A DNA stretch of 13,490 nucleotides from Cyclobacteriaceae bacterium (GCA_009885605.1 VFKK01000298.1:1-13490); one strand, 5' to 3'; shown: positions 1 to 7,371, numbered from the stretch's first letter. The notes: generated by a model from the letters alone, not told the origin. Program-made: numbers and translations.

Positions 1-2
1 AC

Positions 3-698
3 AGAAGATTGGTTCCTGGAGTAGGTCTTAAGTTTACTCCCACGGCCGACGTGTTGGTGAAGACTTTGCAAAAGGCAGATTTTGCTCCAAATACAACCTC
101 AAGGTTCCTAAGAACCTCTTTCGTGATTACTGCTGCGGAAGCTTTAGCTGCTGTAGGGTTAAAGCAAACTGAAATAACAGGTGGAGACGTGTTTGAATTC
201 AGATTGGTATTGAATGATAAGTTTGGTAGAAGATTCAGTTCTGATAACGTTACTACTAACGTAGCAGGGGCTCCTTTCTACGCTTCTCCATTCCAATATC
301 CTGTGAGTGTAGTTTGTCCTTCTGATTTGGCTGGTGAATATACTTACACCCAAACTGCAATGGAATCAATCTACGGATCTTGTACAGCCCCAATAACTGG
401 AAAAGCTACCTTTACGGCTGTTGCAGGTTCTCCTGGTTCTTACGGTGTTTCTGATGCTACTTTTGGATTCTGGGCTTGCTACGGAGATACTTGGGGAAAT
501 GGAAACGTTCGTTTGAATGATGCATGTGGAAGGTTAACTTTCTCTGGTGCGGATAAATATGGTGTTGGATATACCTTCAATTTTATCAGTAACAACGGGA
601 CAGACCTTGTATTCCAATGGGTAAATGCTGATGGTGAAAAAGGAAGAATTGCCTTAAAGTCTAACGCGGGCAAGCCTTGGCCAGCAACTCTTAAATAA
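3..698 (+). CDS. C-terminal part of an exported Bacteroidota surface protein (5' truncated)
   Basis: The frame is open to the left edge (codons for Arg-Arg precede the TTG at 9), so this is the 3' portion of a longer gene, not a gene starting at 9. About 231 residues are visible. The stretch around residues 55-103, counting the TTG codon at 9 as 1 (GGDVFEFRLVLNDKFGRRFS, then FYASPFQYPVSVVC), resembles the beta-sandwich proteins often encoded beside SusC/SusD pairs in Bacteroidota. After it come four cysteines (103, 125, 157, 173) and a Gly/Tyr/Thr-rich beta-like C-terminal domain beginning CPSDLAGEYTYTQT; the cysteines could form disulfides, which fits an exported protein. The signal peptide or lipobox would lie outside the window. 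A terminator follows 23 bases after the stop. A role in glycan or nutrient binding at the outer membrane is inferred from family resemblance only. Confidence 0.6.
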   Translation, partial: RRLVPGVGLKFTPTADVLVKTLQKADFAPNTTSRFLRTSFVITAAEALAAVGLKQTEITGGDVFEFRLVLNDKFGRRFSSDNVTTNVAGAPFYASPFQYPVSVVCPSDLAGEYTYTQTAMESIYGSCTAPITGKATFTAVAGSPGSYGVSDATFGFWACYGDTWGNGNVRLNDACGRLTFSGADKYGVGYTFNFISNNGTDLVFQWVNADGEKGRIALKSNAGKPWPATLK

Positions 699-721
699 TA
701 AATAATAAGTTATATCAAACT

Positions 722-750
722 AAGCAGCGTCCATTGGGCGCTGCTTTTTT
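722..750 (+). terminator. Rho-independent terminator after the left-edge gene
   Basis: Bases 722-732 (AAGCAGCGTCC) pair with 736-746 (GGGCGCTGCTT) in an 11-bp stem with one T:G wobble and a 3-base ATT loop. The T-tract begins inside the 3' arm and runs to 750, followed by a further T-rich stretch. It lies 23 bases past the stop of the upstream gene and separates it from sucA. Confidence 0.9.
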
Positions 751-875
751 GTTTTTTAGCCGATTGATTTTGGCTATTCGGAGAATTTTTATTTACAATC
801 CAAGAGAGTATTTATTCTGCATTTTTCGATTTCTCAGGAAGATCAATCTATATATTTGCTAAAGCAAATTAGCGG

Positions 876-907
876 TTTTTTAAAACGATTAATTGACGTT
901 AGTTTTG
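876..907 (+). promoter_or_regulatory. Candidate Bacteroidota-type promoter for sucA
   Basis: TAGTTTTG at 900-907 fits the Bacteroidota -7 consensus TAnnTTTG exactly. About 19 bases upstream is a T-run (876-881) that only weakly resembles the -33 TTTG box. This would start transcription near 912-915 and leave a short leader before the ATG at 930. The -7 match is direct; the promoter role is inferred, and the weak -33 box keeps confidence low. Confidence 0.35.
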
Positions 908-929
908 CTTAGTTCTGATTAATGCACCC

Positions 930-3725
930 ATGGATAAATTCTCCTACATCGCCAATGCTCACGTTTCTTATATAGATGAGCTCTATTCTACTTATAAAAT
1001 CGATCCGGCTTCAATTGATCCCAGCTGGAAGGAATTTTTTGATGGATTTGATTTTGCCTTGACCAACTATAGTGAGGAAAGGACCAATGGGCAGGCTCAA
1101 CCAGCTCAGCCTTCCACGGCTATTCAAAAAAGTGGGCCTCCGGCTTCTCCGGGCACCATTATGGACATGGAGCTCCTTCCGAAGGAGATTAAAGTAAGAG
1201 CTTTGATTCATGCGTACAGATCCAGAGCACATTTAAGATCCAAAACCAATCCTGTAAGAGAAAGACGTGATCGTAAGGCCATGATCGACCCTGAAAATTT
1301 TGGTTTGGGAGTTGAGGATATGAATGTTGAATTCCAGGCCGGAAATGAAATCGGTATCGGAACCGCAAAGCTTTCCGGAATAATCGATGCCTTGAAGACT
1401 ATTTATGAAGGACCCATGGGCTTTGAATATCTCTACATCCGGGATGTTGAGATGCTGGATTGGTTCAAAACCAAGGTTGAAGAAGCAGCTCTTGCATTTA
1501 ATCCATCGGTAGACGAAAAGAAGAGAATTCTTTTTAAACTGAATCAAGCTGTAGTTTTTGAAAACTTTTTGCATACAAAGTACTTGGGTCAAAAAAGATT
1601 TTCGCTCGAAGGCGGAGAAAGCACAATTCCATTTTTGGATGCATTGATCAATGCATCGGCTCAGTTGGGAGTGGAAGAAGTCATGATAGGAATGGCTCAC
1701 AGAGGCCGACTTAATGTACTGGCGAACATCATGGGTAAAACCTATGAGCAGATATTCTCTGAGTTTGAAGGAACTGCAAAGCCTGATCTTACAATGGGTG
1801 ACGGAGATGTAAAATATCATATGGGTTATTCCAGTGATATCGTAACTCCTGAGCATAAGAAAGTACATCTGAAACTTGCTCCAAATCCCTCACATCTTGA
1901 GGCGGTGAATCCGGTTGTTGAAGGATTCATCAGAGCTAAAATAGATACGCAGCATAAGGGAGACGCCAGAAAAGCGATGCCTGTTCTGATTCACGGAGAT
2001 GCTGCAGTTGCAGGACAAGGAATCGTTTATGAAGTAACTCAGATGGCTGGTCTGAAAGGATACAACACGGGTGGAACCATCCATTTTGTAATCAACAATC
2101 AGGTCGGATTTACCACTGATTTTGATGATGCACGCACCTCAATTTATTGCACGGACGTTGCCAAAATCATAGATGCTCCAGTCATTCACGTAAATGGGGA
2201 CAATGCGGAAGCAGTCGTATTTGCTGCCAGGCTAGCTGCGGAGTTCAGACAGAAATTCAGTAAAGACATTTTTGTGGACATGGTCTGCTACAGAAGACAT
2301 GGCCACAATGAATCCGATGAGCCTAAATTCACTCAGCCGGAACTCTATAATATTATTTCAAAGCACCCAAATCCAAGAGAGATCTACGTAAAGAAACTAA
2401 CGGAGCGTGGAGATATTGATGCGAAGATCGCTTCTCAGATGGATGAGGAATTCAGACAACTTCTTCAGGACCGTCTGAACATGGTAAAAGAAAAGCCTCT
2501 TCCATATCAAGCCACCAAGTTTGAAAGAGAGTGGGCAAGCTTAAGGAGATCCACTCCGGAAGATTTTGATCAATCTCCGGAAACTGGAATTAATCAGACT
2601 GATGTTGAAAAAGTTGCGGATGCTTTGACATTTATTCCCAAAGGATTTAAGCCGATCAAGCAGATTGAAGCCCAGATGAAGCAACGGAAGGATATGTTCT
2701 TCCAAACTAAAGAGCTAAACTGGGCTTGCGCCGAATTACTGGCTTACGGATCATTGGTGCTCGACGGAAAGACTGTCAGACTTACCGGTCAGGATGTTCA
2801 AAGAGGTACATTCTCCCACCGTCATGCAGTGATCCATGATGCAAACACAAATCAGCCTTACAATTCTTTGAAGGAAATGAAGGGTGGAAAAGGTCACTTT
2901 GAAATCTATAATTCGCTTCTTTCAGAATATGCCGTTCTTGGTTTTGAGTATGGCTATGGAATGGCAAATCCAAACTCACTCACAATTTGGGAAGCTCAAT
3001 TTGGTGATTTTGCAAACGGTGCTCAGACGATGATTGACCAATTTATTTCTTCCGGCGAATCTAAGTGGCAGAGAATGAACGGTCTTGTGATGTTACTTCC
3101 ACATGGATATGAAGGTCAGGGACCAGAGCACTCAAATGCGCGACCTGAGCGATTCCTTCAGCTCGCAGCTGAATACAACATGATTGTTGCCAATATCACC
3201 GAGCCTTCCAACTTTTTCCATTTGCTGAGAAGACAGCAAACATGGGAATTCAGAAAACCTTGTGTGGTCATGTCTCCAAAATCACTTTTGAGACATCCAA
3301 AAGTGGTTTCGCCTTTGGCTGAATTCACCAGTGGCAGATTCAGAGAAGTTCTTTCTGATACTACTGTTGATCCTAAAAATGTGGAAAGGGTAGTCCTTTG
3401 CTCTGGCAAAATATACTACGATCTCGAAGAGGCACGCGAGAAAGAAAAAGTGAAAAATGTAGCAATCGTTCGTCTGGAACAGCTTCATCCGCTTCCGAAA
3501 AAGCAAATCCTGGAGGTTTTGTCAAATTATCCAAAAGCTGAACTGGTTTGGGTACAGGAAGAGCCGGAAAATATGGGTTACTGGAATTACTTGCTAAGAC
3601 TTCTTTACAAAGAAATCCCGATGGATTTGATCGCTCGAAAACCAAGTGCATCTCCTGCCACCGGTTACAACAAAGTTCACGTGGAAGAGCAAAAAGGAAT
3701 AGTTTCCAAAGCTTTAAAACTGTAA
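930..3725 (+). CDS. sucA: 2-oxoglutarate dehydrogenase E1 component
   Basis: Thiamin-diphosphate-dependent E1 of the 2-oxoglutarate dehydrogenase complex. It decarboxylates 2-oxoglutarate and passes the succinyl group to the lipoyl arms of E2 (TCA cycle, cytoplasm). At 931 residues it has the usual full length. The N-terminal E2-binding segment (FSYIANAHVSYIDELYSTYKIDP, about 4-26) is followed by a Pro/Ala/Gln-rich linker (55-75). Family motifs appear in order: HRGRLNV (257-263), GDGDVKYH (290-297), HGDAA (355-359), NNQVGFTT (389-396), HGHNESDEP (457-465). Further on come FSHRHAVIHD, then IWEAQFGDFANGAQ and LLPHGYEGQGPEHSNARPER of the transketolase-like pyrimidine half, and MSPKSLLRHP. The ATG at 930 gives the expected N-terminus; no Shine-Dalgarno is seen. 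sucB follows after 95 bases, most likely in the same operon. Intact, no missing motif. Confidence 0.98.
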   Translation: MDKFSYIANAHVSYIDELYSTYKIDPASIDPSWKEFFDGFDFALTNYSEERTNGQAQPAQPSTAIQKSGPPASPGTIMDMELLPKEIKVRALIHAYRSRAHLRSKTNPVRERRDRKAMIDPENFGLGVEDMNVEFQAGNEIGIGTAKLSGIIDALKTIYEGPMGFEYLYIRDVEMLDWFKTKVEEAALAFNPSVDEKKRILFKLNQAVVFENFLHTKYLGQKRFSLEGGESTIPFLDALINASAQLGVEEVMIGMAHRGRLNVLANIMGKTYEQIFSEFEGTAKPDLTMGDGDVKYHMGYSSDIVTPEHKKVHLKLAPNPSHLEAVNPVVEGFIRAKIDTQHKGDARKAMPVLIHGDAAVAGQGIVYEVTQMAGLKGYNTGGTIHFVINNQVGFTTDFDDARTSIYCTDVAKIIDAPVIHVNGDNAEAVVFAARLAAEFRQKFSKDIFVDMVCYRRHGHNESDEPKFTQPELYNIISKHPNPREIYVKKLTERGDIDAKIASQMDEEFRQLLQDRLNMVKEKPLPYQATKFEREWASLRRSTPEDFDQSPETGINQTDVEKVADALTFIPKGFKPIKQIEAQMKQRKDMFFQTKELNWACAELLAYGSLVLDGKTVRLTGQDVQRGTFSHRHAVIHDANTNQPYNSLKEMKGGKGHFEIYNSLLSEYAVLGFEYGYGMANPNSLTIWEAQFGDFANGAQTMIDQFISSGESKWQRMNGLVMLLPHGYEGQGPEHSNARPERFLQLAAEYNMIVANITEPSNFFHLLRRQQTWEFRKPCVVMSPKSLLRHPKVVSPLAEFTSGRFREVLSDTTVDPKNVERVVLCSGKIYYDLEEAREKEKVKNVAIVRLEQLHPLPKKQILEVLSNYPKAELVWVQEEPENMGYWNYLLRLLYKEIPMDLIARKPSASPATGYNKVHVEEQKGIVSKALKL

Positions 3726-3788
3726 CATCTAATTATTTCTGTTCTTAAGAAATTGGGAACATTTAACTATTATTTCATTTTGTTTCTG

Positions 3789-3806
3789 CTTTTCCGAAGG
3801 GAAAAG
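3789..3806 (+). promoter_or_regulatory. Hairpin in the sucA-sucB gap just before the sucB start
   Basis: CTTTTCC (3789-3795) pairs with GGAAAAG (3800-3806) around the loop GAAG, ending 14 bases before the sucB ATG. The 3' side is A-rich on the plus strand, with no T-tract, so it is not an intrinsic terminator for sucA. It could affect sucB translation or mRNA processing between the two cistrons, or be incidental. The structure is seen; any role is inference. Confidence 0.35.
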
Positions 3807-3820
3807 AAAAATAATAACCT

Positions 3821-5374
3821 ATGAGCAAAGAAATTAAAGTGCCTGCAGTGGGAGAGTCGATCACCGAAGTGACCCTTGGAAAATGGTTCAAAAAAGATGG
3901 AGATCAGGTTCAAATGGATGAAGTGCTATGCGAACTTGAATCTGATAAAGCCACTTTTGAACTTCCTGCGGAATCCGCCGGCACGCTTCGAATCAAAGCT
4001 CAGGAAGGAGATACTCTTGAAATAGGCGCACTAATCTGCGTGATTGAGGAGTCTTCAACTTCAGTTTCTGAATCATCTTCCTCAACTCCCGTTCCTATGT
4101 CAACTACAACCCCAACTTCTGCTCCTGCAGTTTCCGCAGCCTCTGGAAAAACCGGTGAGGTAAAAACGATGATCGTACCGACCGTCGGAGAATCGATCAC
4201 TGAAGTTACTTTGGCGAACTGGCTGAAGAAAGACGGTGATTTTGTGAAGCTTGATGAGATCATAGCGGAAGTCGATTCTGACAAAGCTACTTTTGAATTG
4301 CCTGCTGAGGCCACTGGTATTTTGCGCCACGTAGCCAAAGAAGGTGACACACTGGAAATAGGTGGTTTGATTTGTAAAATTGAGGTAAGTGACGCATCTC
4401 CTGCTGCCTCCTCTTCAGTCCCTACCCCGCAAGCGGAAGCTCCTGCGGCTGCCGCAACTTCCGGAAATGAAACTTACGCTTCCGGTCATGCTTCCCCGGC
4501 CGCCTCAAAAATTTTGGCGGAAAAAGGAGTGTCTCCAACAGCGGTTTCCGGTTCCGGAAAAGATGGAAGAATCACCAAAGAAGATGCAATGAGTGCTCAA
4601 AAGCCAGTTGCAGCACTAAGTCCTGCTCCAGCAGCAAAAGCAGCTGAACCAGCCCAAGTTAGTGTGGCTGGCGCGAGAAGCGAGCGAAGAGAGAAAATGT
4701 CTTCTTTGAGAAAAACCGTTTCCCGTCGCTTAGTCGCTGTTAAAAATGAGACCGCTATGTTGACCACATTCAATGAGGTAAACATGAAGCCGATCATGGA
4801 TATGAGATCAAAGTTCAAAGATCAGTTCAAAGAAAAGCATGGAGTAGGATTGGGTTTTATGTCCTTCTTCACCAAGGCAGTTTGCGTCGCTCTTCAGGAG
4901 TGGCCTTCTGTTAATGCAAAGATTGACGGGAACGAGATCGTTTTCAATGATTACTGCGATATTTCAATTGCGGTTTCTGCTCCAAAAGGCTTGGTAGTTC
5001 CCGTAGTAAGGAATGCAGAAGCGATGTCATTCGATCAGATTGAAAAAGAAATTGTCAGACTTGCCGGCAAAGCAAGAGATAATAAATTGTCGATCGAAGA
5101 AATGACCGGCGGAACCTTCACTATCACTAATGGGGGTGTATTTGGATCCATGATGTCTACTCCGATCATTAACGCTCCTCAATCAGCAATTTTGGGAATG
5201 CACAACATTGTCGAAAGACCGATGGCTGTCAATGGTGAAGTGAAAATCCTTCCTATGATGTATCTGGCGCTTTCTTACGATCACCGAATCATCGATGGAC
5301 GTGAGTCTGTAAGCTTCTTGGTTCGTGTGAAGCAATTGCTGGAAGATCCGACGAGGTTGTTGTTTGGAGTTTAA
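3821..5374 (+). CDS. sucB: 2-oxoglutarate dehydrogenase E2, dihydrolipoyl succinyltransferase with two lipoyl domains
   Basis: Core E2 of the complex; it transfers the succinyl group from lipoamide to CoA. Domain order in 517 residues: lipoyl domain 1 (about 2-77, lipoyl Lys43 in [12 protein letters not shown]), a Ser/Thr/Pro linker, lipoyl domain 2 (about 115-189, Lys155 in [12 protein letters not shown]), an Ala/Pro linker, peripheral-subunit-binding domain (about 223-257, [13 protein letters not shown] to [10 protein letters not shown]), another Ala/Pro linker, then the catalytic acyltransferase domain (about 288-517). The active-site motif is [11 protein letters not shown], with His488 and Asp492. 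The E. coli enzyme has one lipoyl domain, so the tandem pair accounts for the extra length. GESITEV at both domain starts and the adjacent sucA favour the succinyl- over the acetyl-transferase. Seven bases after the stop begins an inverted repeat that separates this gene from lpdA. Confidence 0.97.
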   Translation: MSKEIKVPAVGESITEVTLGKWFKKDGDQVQMDEVLCELESDKATFELPAESAGTLRIKAQEGDTLEIGALICVIEESSTSVSESSSSTPVPMSTTTPTSAPAVSAASGKTGEVKTMIVPTVGESITEVTLANWLKKDGDFVKLDEIIAEVDSDKATFELPAEATGILRHVAKEGDTLEIGGLICKIEVSDASPAASSSVPTPQAEAPAAAATSGNETYASGHASPAASKILAEKGVSPTAVSGSGKDGRITKEDAMSAQKPVAALSPAPAAKAAEPAQVSVAGARSERREKMSSLRKTVSRRLVAVKNETAMLTTFNEVNMKPIMDMRSKFKDQFKEKHGVGLGFMSFFTKAVCVALQEWPSVNAKIDGNEIVFNDYCDISIAVSAPKGLVVPVVRNAEAMSFDQIEKEIVRLAGKARDNKLSIEEMTGGTFTITNGGVFGSMMSTPIINAPQSAILGMHNIVERPMAVNGEVKILPMMYLALSYDHRIIDGRESVSFLVRVKQLLEDPTRLLFGV

Positions 5375-5381
5375 AGCTTTT

Positions 5382-5408
5382 GGTACAAAGTACTATGTAC
5401 CAAGTACC
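5382..5408 (+). repeat. Left terminal inverted repeat of the cassette
   Basis: The repeat begins GGTACAAAGTAC and ends CCAAGTACC. GTAC recurs every 7 bases (5383, 5390, 5397, 5404), with a decayed fifth unit GTAT at 5411. It is the reverse complement of 5845-5871 except at one position. It starts 7 bases after the sucB stop. Confidence 0.85.
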
Positions 5409-5420
5409 AAGTATTTTAGC

Positions 5421-5469
5421 ATATGTTTTTAGTTGATTTGGGTTAAATTGAAGAAACATATTTTTAACC
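5421..5469 (+). other. Interlocked inverted repeats (possible pseudoknot) upstream of the four-helix-bundle gene
   Basis: ATATGTTT at 5421-5428 is complementary to AAACATAT at 5454-5461; a G:T wobble and one more pair extend this to 10 bp. GGTTAAA at 5441-5447, inside that loop, is complementary to TTTAACC at 5463-5469, beyond the first stem. The order 5'S1-5'S2-3'S1-3'S2 is that of an H-type pseudoknot or of two alternative hairpins. It ends 15 bases before the ATG at 5485. The AT-rich composition makes chance pairing plausible. Confidence 0.35.
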
Positions 5470-5484
5470 TAAATAAGAAAATCG

Positions 5485-5841
5485 ATGCATCGCTACAAAG
5501 AATTAAAGGTTTGGCAAAAGGCCATTGACTTAGCAGTTGAAGTTTATCGAGTAACTGAGAAACTTCCCAAGGAAGAGAGGTATGGCTTGATCAGTCAGAT
5601 TAATCGTTGTGAAGTTTCGATTCCTTCAAATATTGCAGAAGGAGCTGGCAGAAACACGAACAAAGACTTCAACCATTTTCTGGGAATTGCCCAGGGATCA
5701 TCTTTCGAGTTAGATACCCAATTGGTAATTTCAAACAGGCTTAATTTTATAAACAGTCAGGATTTTGAAAAGCTTGAAGTTGAGTTGGATCATATTCAGA
5801 ATATGATCTCAAAGCTCAAACAAAGCTTAAATGTTCAATAA
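5485..5841 (+). CDS. Four-helix-bundle protein, 23S rRNA intervening-sequence (IVP) family
   Basis: A 118-residue protein recognised by YKELKVWQKAIDLA (4-17), SIPSNIAEGAGR (45-56) and FNHFLGIAQGSSFELDTQL (62-80), which mark the four-helix-bundle/S23 family (TIGR02436 type). Members form small helical oligomers and are encoded within 23S rRNA intervening sequences in some bacteria and as free-standing genes in many Bacteroidota; their biochemical role is not settled. It is almost entirely helical, with no signal peptide or catalytic motif. Its placement between sucB and lpdA, inside inverted repeats, says nothing about 2-oxoglutarate metabolism and points to a passenger of a small element. Complete, with all family motifs. 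The ATG at 5485 starts at the expected MHRYKELKVW. Confidence 0.93.
   Translation: MHRYKELKVWQKAIDLAVEVYRVTEKLPKEERYGLISQINRCEVSIPSNIAEGAGRNTNKDFNHFLGIAQGSSFELDTQLVISNRLNFINSQDFEKLEVELDHIQNMISKLKQSLNVQ
5788..5808 (+). other. Perfect 9-bp hairpin inside the four-helix-bundle gene
   Basis: GATCATATT (5788-5796) and AATATGATC (5800-5808) are perfect complements around the loop CAG. They lie in the last third of the coding region, over codons for residues 102-108 (HIQNMI region). It may be a chance result of codon use, or an RNA or DNA structure of the cassette. Confidence 0.4.
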
Positions 5842-5844
5842 ACA

Positions 5845-5871
5845 GGTACTTGGTACATTGTACTTTGTACC
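5845..5871 (-). repeat. Right terminal inverted repeat of the cassette
   Basis: The repeat begins GGTACTTGGTAC and ends CTTTGTACC, with GTAC at 5846, 5853, 5860 and 5867 (7-base period). It matches the reverse complement of 5382-5408 at 26 of 27 positions. It lies 3 bases after the four-helix-bundle stop and 18 bases before the lpdA start, so any lpdA promoter or leader must overlap it or lie upstream. Confidence 0.85.
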
Positions 5872-5889
5872 TGGTTCAAACACAAAAAT

Positions 5890-7287
5890 ATGTACGACGT
5901 CATAGTAATCGGTTCTGGTCCAGGTGGATATGTAGCAGCGATCAGAGCTGCACAGCTCGGAATGAAAACCGCCATTATCGAGAAATACCCAACTTTGGGA
6001 GGTACTTGCCTGAACGTGGGCTGTATTCCTTCCAAAGCACTTTTAGATTCCTCAGAGCATTTTCATAATGCTGCACATACCTTCGAAACTCATGGAATCA
6101 AGCTTGACAATCTGAAAGTGGACCTTCCTCAGATGATCGCCCGCAAAAATGACGTGGTGAAGCAAAATGTGGATGGGATTCAGTTTTTGATGAAGAAAAA
6201 TAAGATCGATGTTCATCAGGGCTTGGGATCGTTTGTCGATGCTCACACCGTGAAAGTGACCAAAGACGATGGTACCTCCACTGTCATCCAGGGAAAGAAT
6301 ATCATCATTGCAACGGGATCCAAGCCGGCTTCACTGCCCTTTATCAAGCTTGATAAAGACAGAATCATCACCTCGACTGAGGCTTTGAACATGAAGGAAA
6401 TTCCGAAACACCTGATCGTAATTGGCGGTGGTGTGATCGGAATGGAGCTCGGTTCTGTCTATGGCAGAATGGGAGCGAAAGTTTCCGTGGTGGAATTTAT
6501 GGATTCTTTGATTCCAACGATGGACCGAACGATGGGTAAAGAACTTCAAAAATCTCTTAAGAAAATAGGCTTTGAATTCTACCTGAAGCACAAAGTGGTG
6601 GCTGTGGAAAACCAAGGCAGCGAAGTACTTGTAAAAGCTGATAATGGAAAAGGCGAAATCGTGGAACTGAAAGGTGATTACGTGCTCGTTTCTATTGGAA
6701 GAAAGGCTTATACCGACGGATTAAATGCTGAAGCAGCAGGTGTGAAGATCACAGACAGAGGAATGGTGGAAGTAGATGAGCATCTTCAAACTTCCGTTCC
6801 GCATATCTATGCGATCGGGGATGTGGTAAAGGGAGCAATGCTTGCACACAAGGCTGAAGAAGAAGGGGTTTTTGTTGCGGAAACGATTGCCGGGCAGAAG
6901 CCACATATTAACTATTTGCTGATTCCTGGTGTGGTCTATACCTGGCCGGAAGTAGCAGCTGTCGGATACACTGAAGAGCAACTCAAAGAAAAAGGTATAA
7001 AATACAAGACCGGGAAATTCCCTTTTATGGCTTCAGGACGTGCAAGAGCCTCTATGGATACAGATGGATTGGTGAAAGTGCTTGCTGATGCCTCAACAGA
7101 CGAGATCCTGGGAGTTCACATGATCGGCCCCCGAACTGCTGATATGATCGCTGAGGCTGTTGTTGCAATGGAATTCAGAGCTTCTGCAGAAGATATTGCA
7201 AGAATGTCCCACGCGCACCCAACTTACACAGAGGCTTTCAAAGAAGCTTGTCTGGCAGCAACAGACAACAGAGCGCTGCATATTTAA
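5890..7287 (+). CDS. lpdA: Dihydrolipoyl dehydrogenase (E3)
   Basis: FAD-dependent disulfide oxidoreductase that reoxidises dihydrolipoamide on E2 with NAD+, completing the 2-oxoglutarate dehydrogenase cycle; it may also serve pyruvate, branched-chain or glycine-cleavage complexes. At 465 residues it is normal length. Visible: N-terminal FAD-binding GSGPGGYVAA (8-17), redox disulfide GGTCLNVGC (Cys40, Cys45), the ATG motif IIIATGSKP, NAD-binding GGGVIGMELG (about 178-187), the second FAD motif YAIGDVV, and the C-terminal interface HAHPTYTE with His443 and Glu448 as the expected catalytic pair. The ATG at 5890 is preceded by an A-rich stretch with no clear Shine-Dalgarno. sucB lies 515 bases upstream because of the inserted cassette; a strong terminator follows. 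Confidence 0.97.
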   Translation: MYDVIVIGSGPGGYVAAIRAAQLGMKTAIIEKYPTLGGTCLNVGCIPSKALLDSSEHFHNAAHTFETHGIKLDNLKVDLPQMIARKNDVVKQNVDGIQFLMKKNKIDVHQGLGSFVDAHTVKVTKDDGTSTVIQGKNIIIATGSKPASLPFIKLDKDRIITSTEALNMKEIPKHLIVIGGGVIGMELGSVYGRMGAKVSVVEFMDSLIPTMDRTMGKELQKSLKKIGFEFYLKHKVVAVENQGSEVLVKADNGKGEIVELKGDYVLVSIGRKAYTDGLNAEAAGVKITDRGMVEVDEHLQTSVPHIYAIGDVVKGAMLAHKAEEEGVFVAETIAGQKPHINYLLIPGVVYTWPEVAAVGYTEEQLKEKGIKYKTGKFPFMASGRARASMDTDGLVKVLADASTDEILGVHMIGPRTADMIAEAVVAMEFRASAEDIARMSHAHPTYTEAFKEACLAATDNRALHI

Positions 7288-7307
7288 TACTTGGATAGAT
7301 ATTCCTG

Positions 7308-7341
7308 AAAAGCCATTCGAAGAGATTCGGATGGCTTTTTT
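7308..7341 (+). terminator. Rho-independent terminator after lpdA
   Basis: AAAAGCCATTCGAA (7308-7321) pairs with TTCGGATGGCTTTT (7326-7339) in a 14-bp stem with one T:G wobble and a GAGA loop, running into a T-tract. It starts 21 bases after the lpdA stop and ends about 30 bases before the next ATG, so it should close the sucA-sucB-lpdA transcription unit. Confidence 0.92.
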
Positions 7342-7371
7342 ATTTTCAGCAAAAATTGGGTTAATTCCGCA

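Larger units (their letters stand above)
5382..5871. mobile_element. 490-bp inverted-repeat-flanked four-helix-bundle gene cassette
   Basis: A single small gene (5485-5841) is enclosed by 27-bp inverted repeats at 5382-5408 and 5845-5871 that are reverse complements at 26 of 27 positions. The unit lies exactly between sucB and lpdA, which are functional partners and would otherwise be adjacent. No transposase is encoded and no target-site duplication longer than one base is visible outside the repeats. Symmetric ends and the position inside a core operon are what is seen; mobility, perhaps by enzymes acting in trans, is inferred. Four-helix-bundle proteins of this family are also found inside 23S rRNA intervening sequences, another inserted context. 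Confidence 0.6.

Noticed and set aside
9..11. TTG at position 9 as the true start of the left-edge gene
   Set aside because: The frame stays open to the window edge with no upstream stop, no signal peptide follows the TTG, and the sequence begins mid-domain.
1233..1868. A 211-codon open frame on the minus strand inside sucA
   Set aside because: It lies wholly opposite highly conserved E1 motifs (HRGRLNV, GDGDVKYH), and its translation shows no recognisable domain. It is a shadow of sucA codon use.
4000..4350. A 116-codon minus-strand frame across the sucB lipoyl region
   Set aside because: It is antisense to both lipoyl domains and owes its length to their Ser/Thr/Pro-rich linker composition; no motif supports it.
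5371..5830. AAAGCTT words near both ends of the cassette as outer repeats or target duplications
   Set aside because: One lies outside the left repeat and the other inside the coding region on the right, so they are not symmetric. They are short palindromes likely to occur by chance.
5845..5889. Promoter for lpdA built into the right terminal repeat (TACTTTG-like words)
   Set aside because: The repeat gives several TTG/TTTG words, but none forms a TAnnTTTG box with a correctly spaced -33 element before the ATG at 5890.
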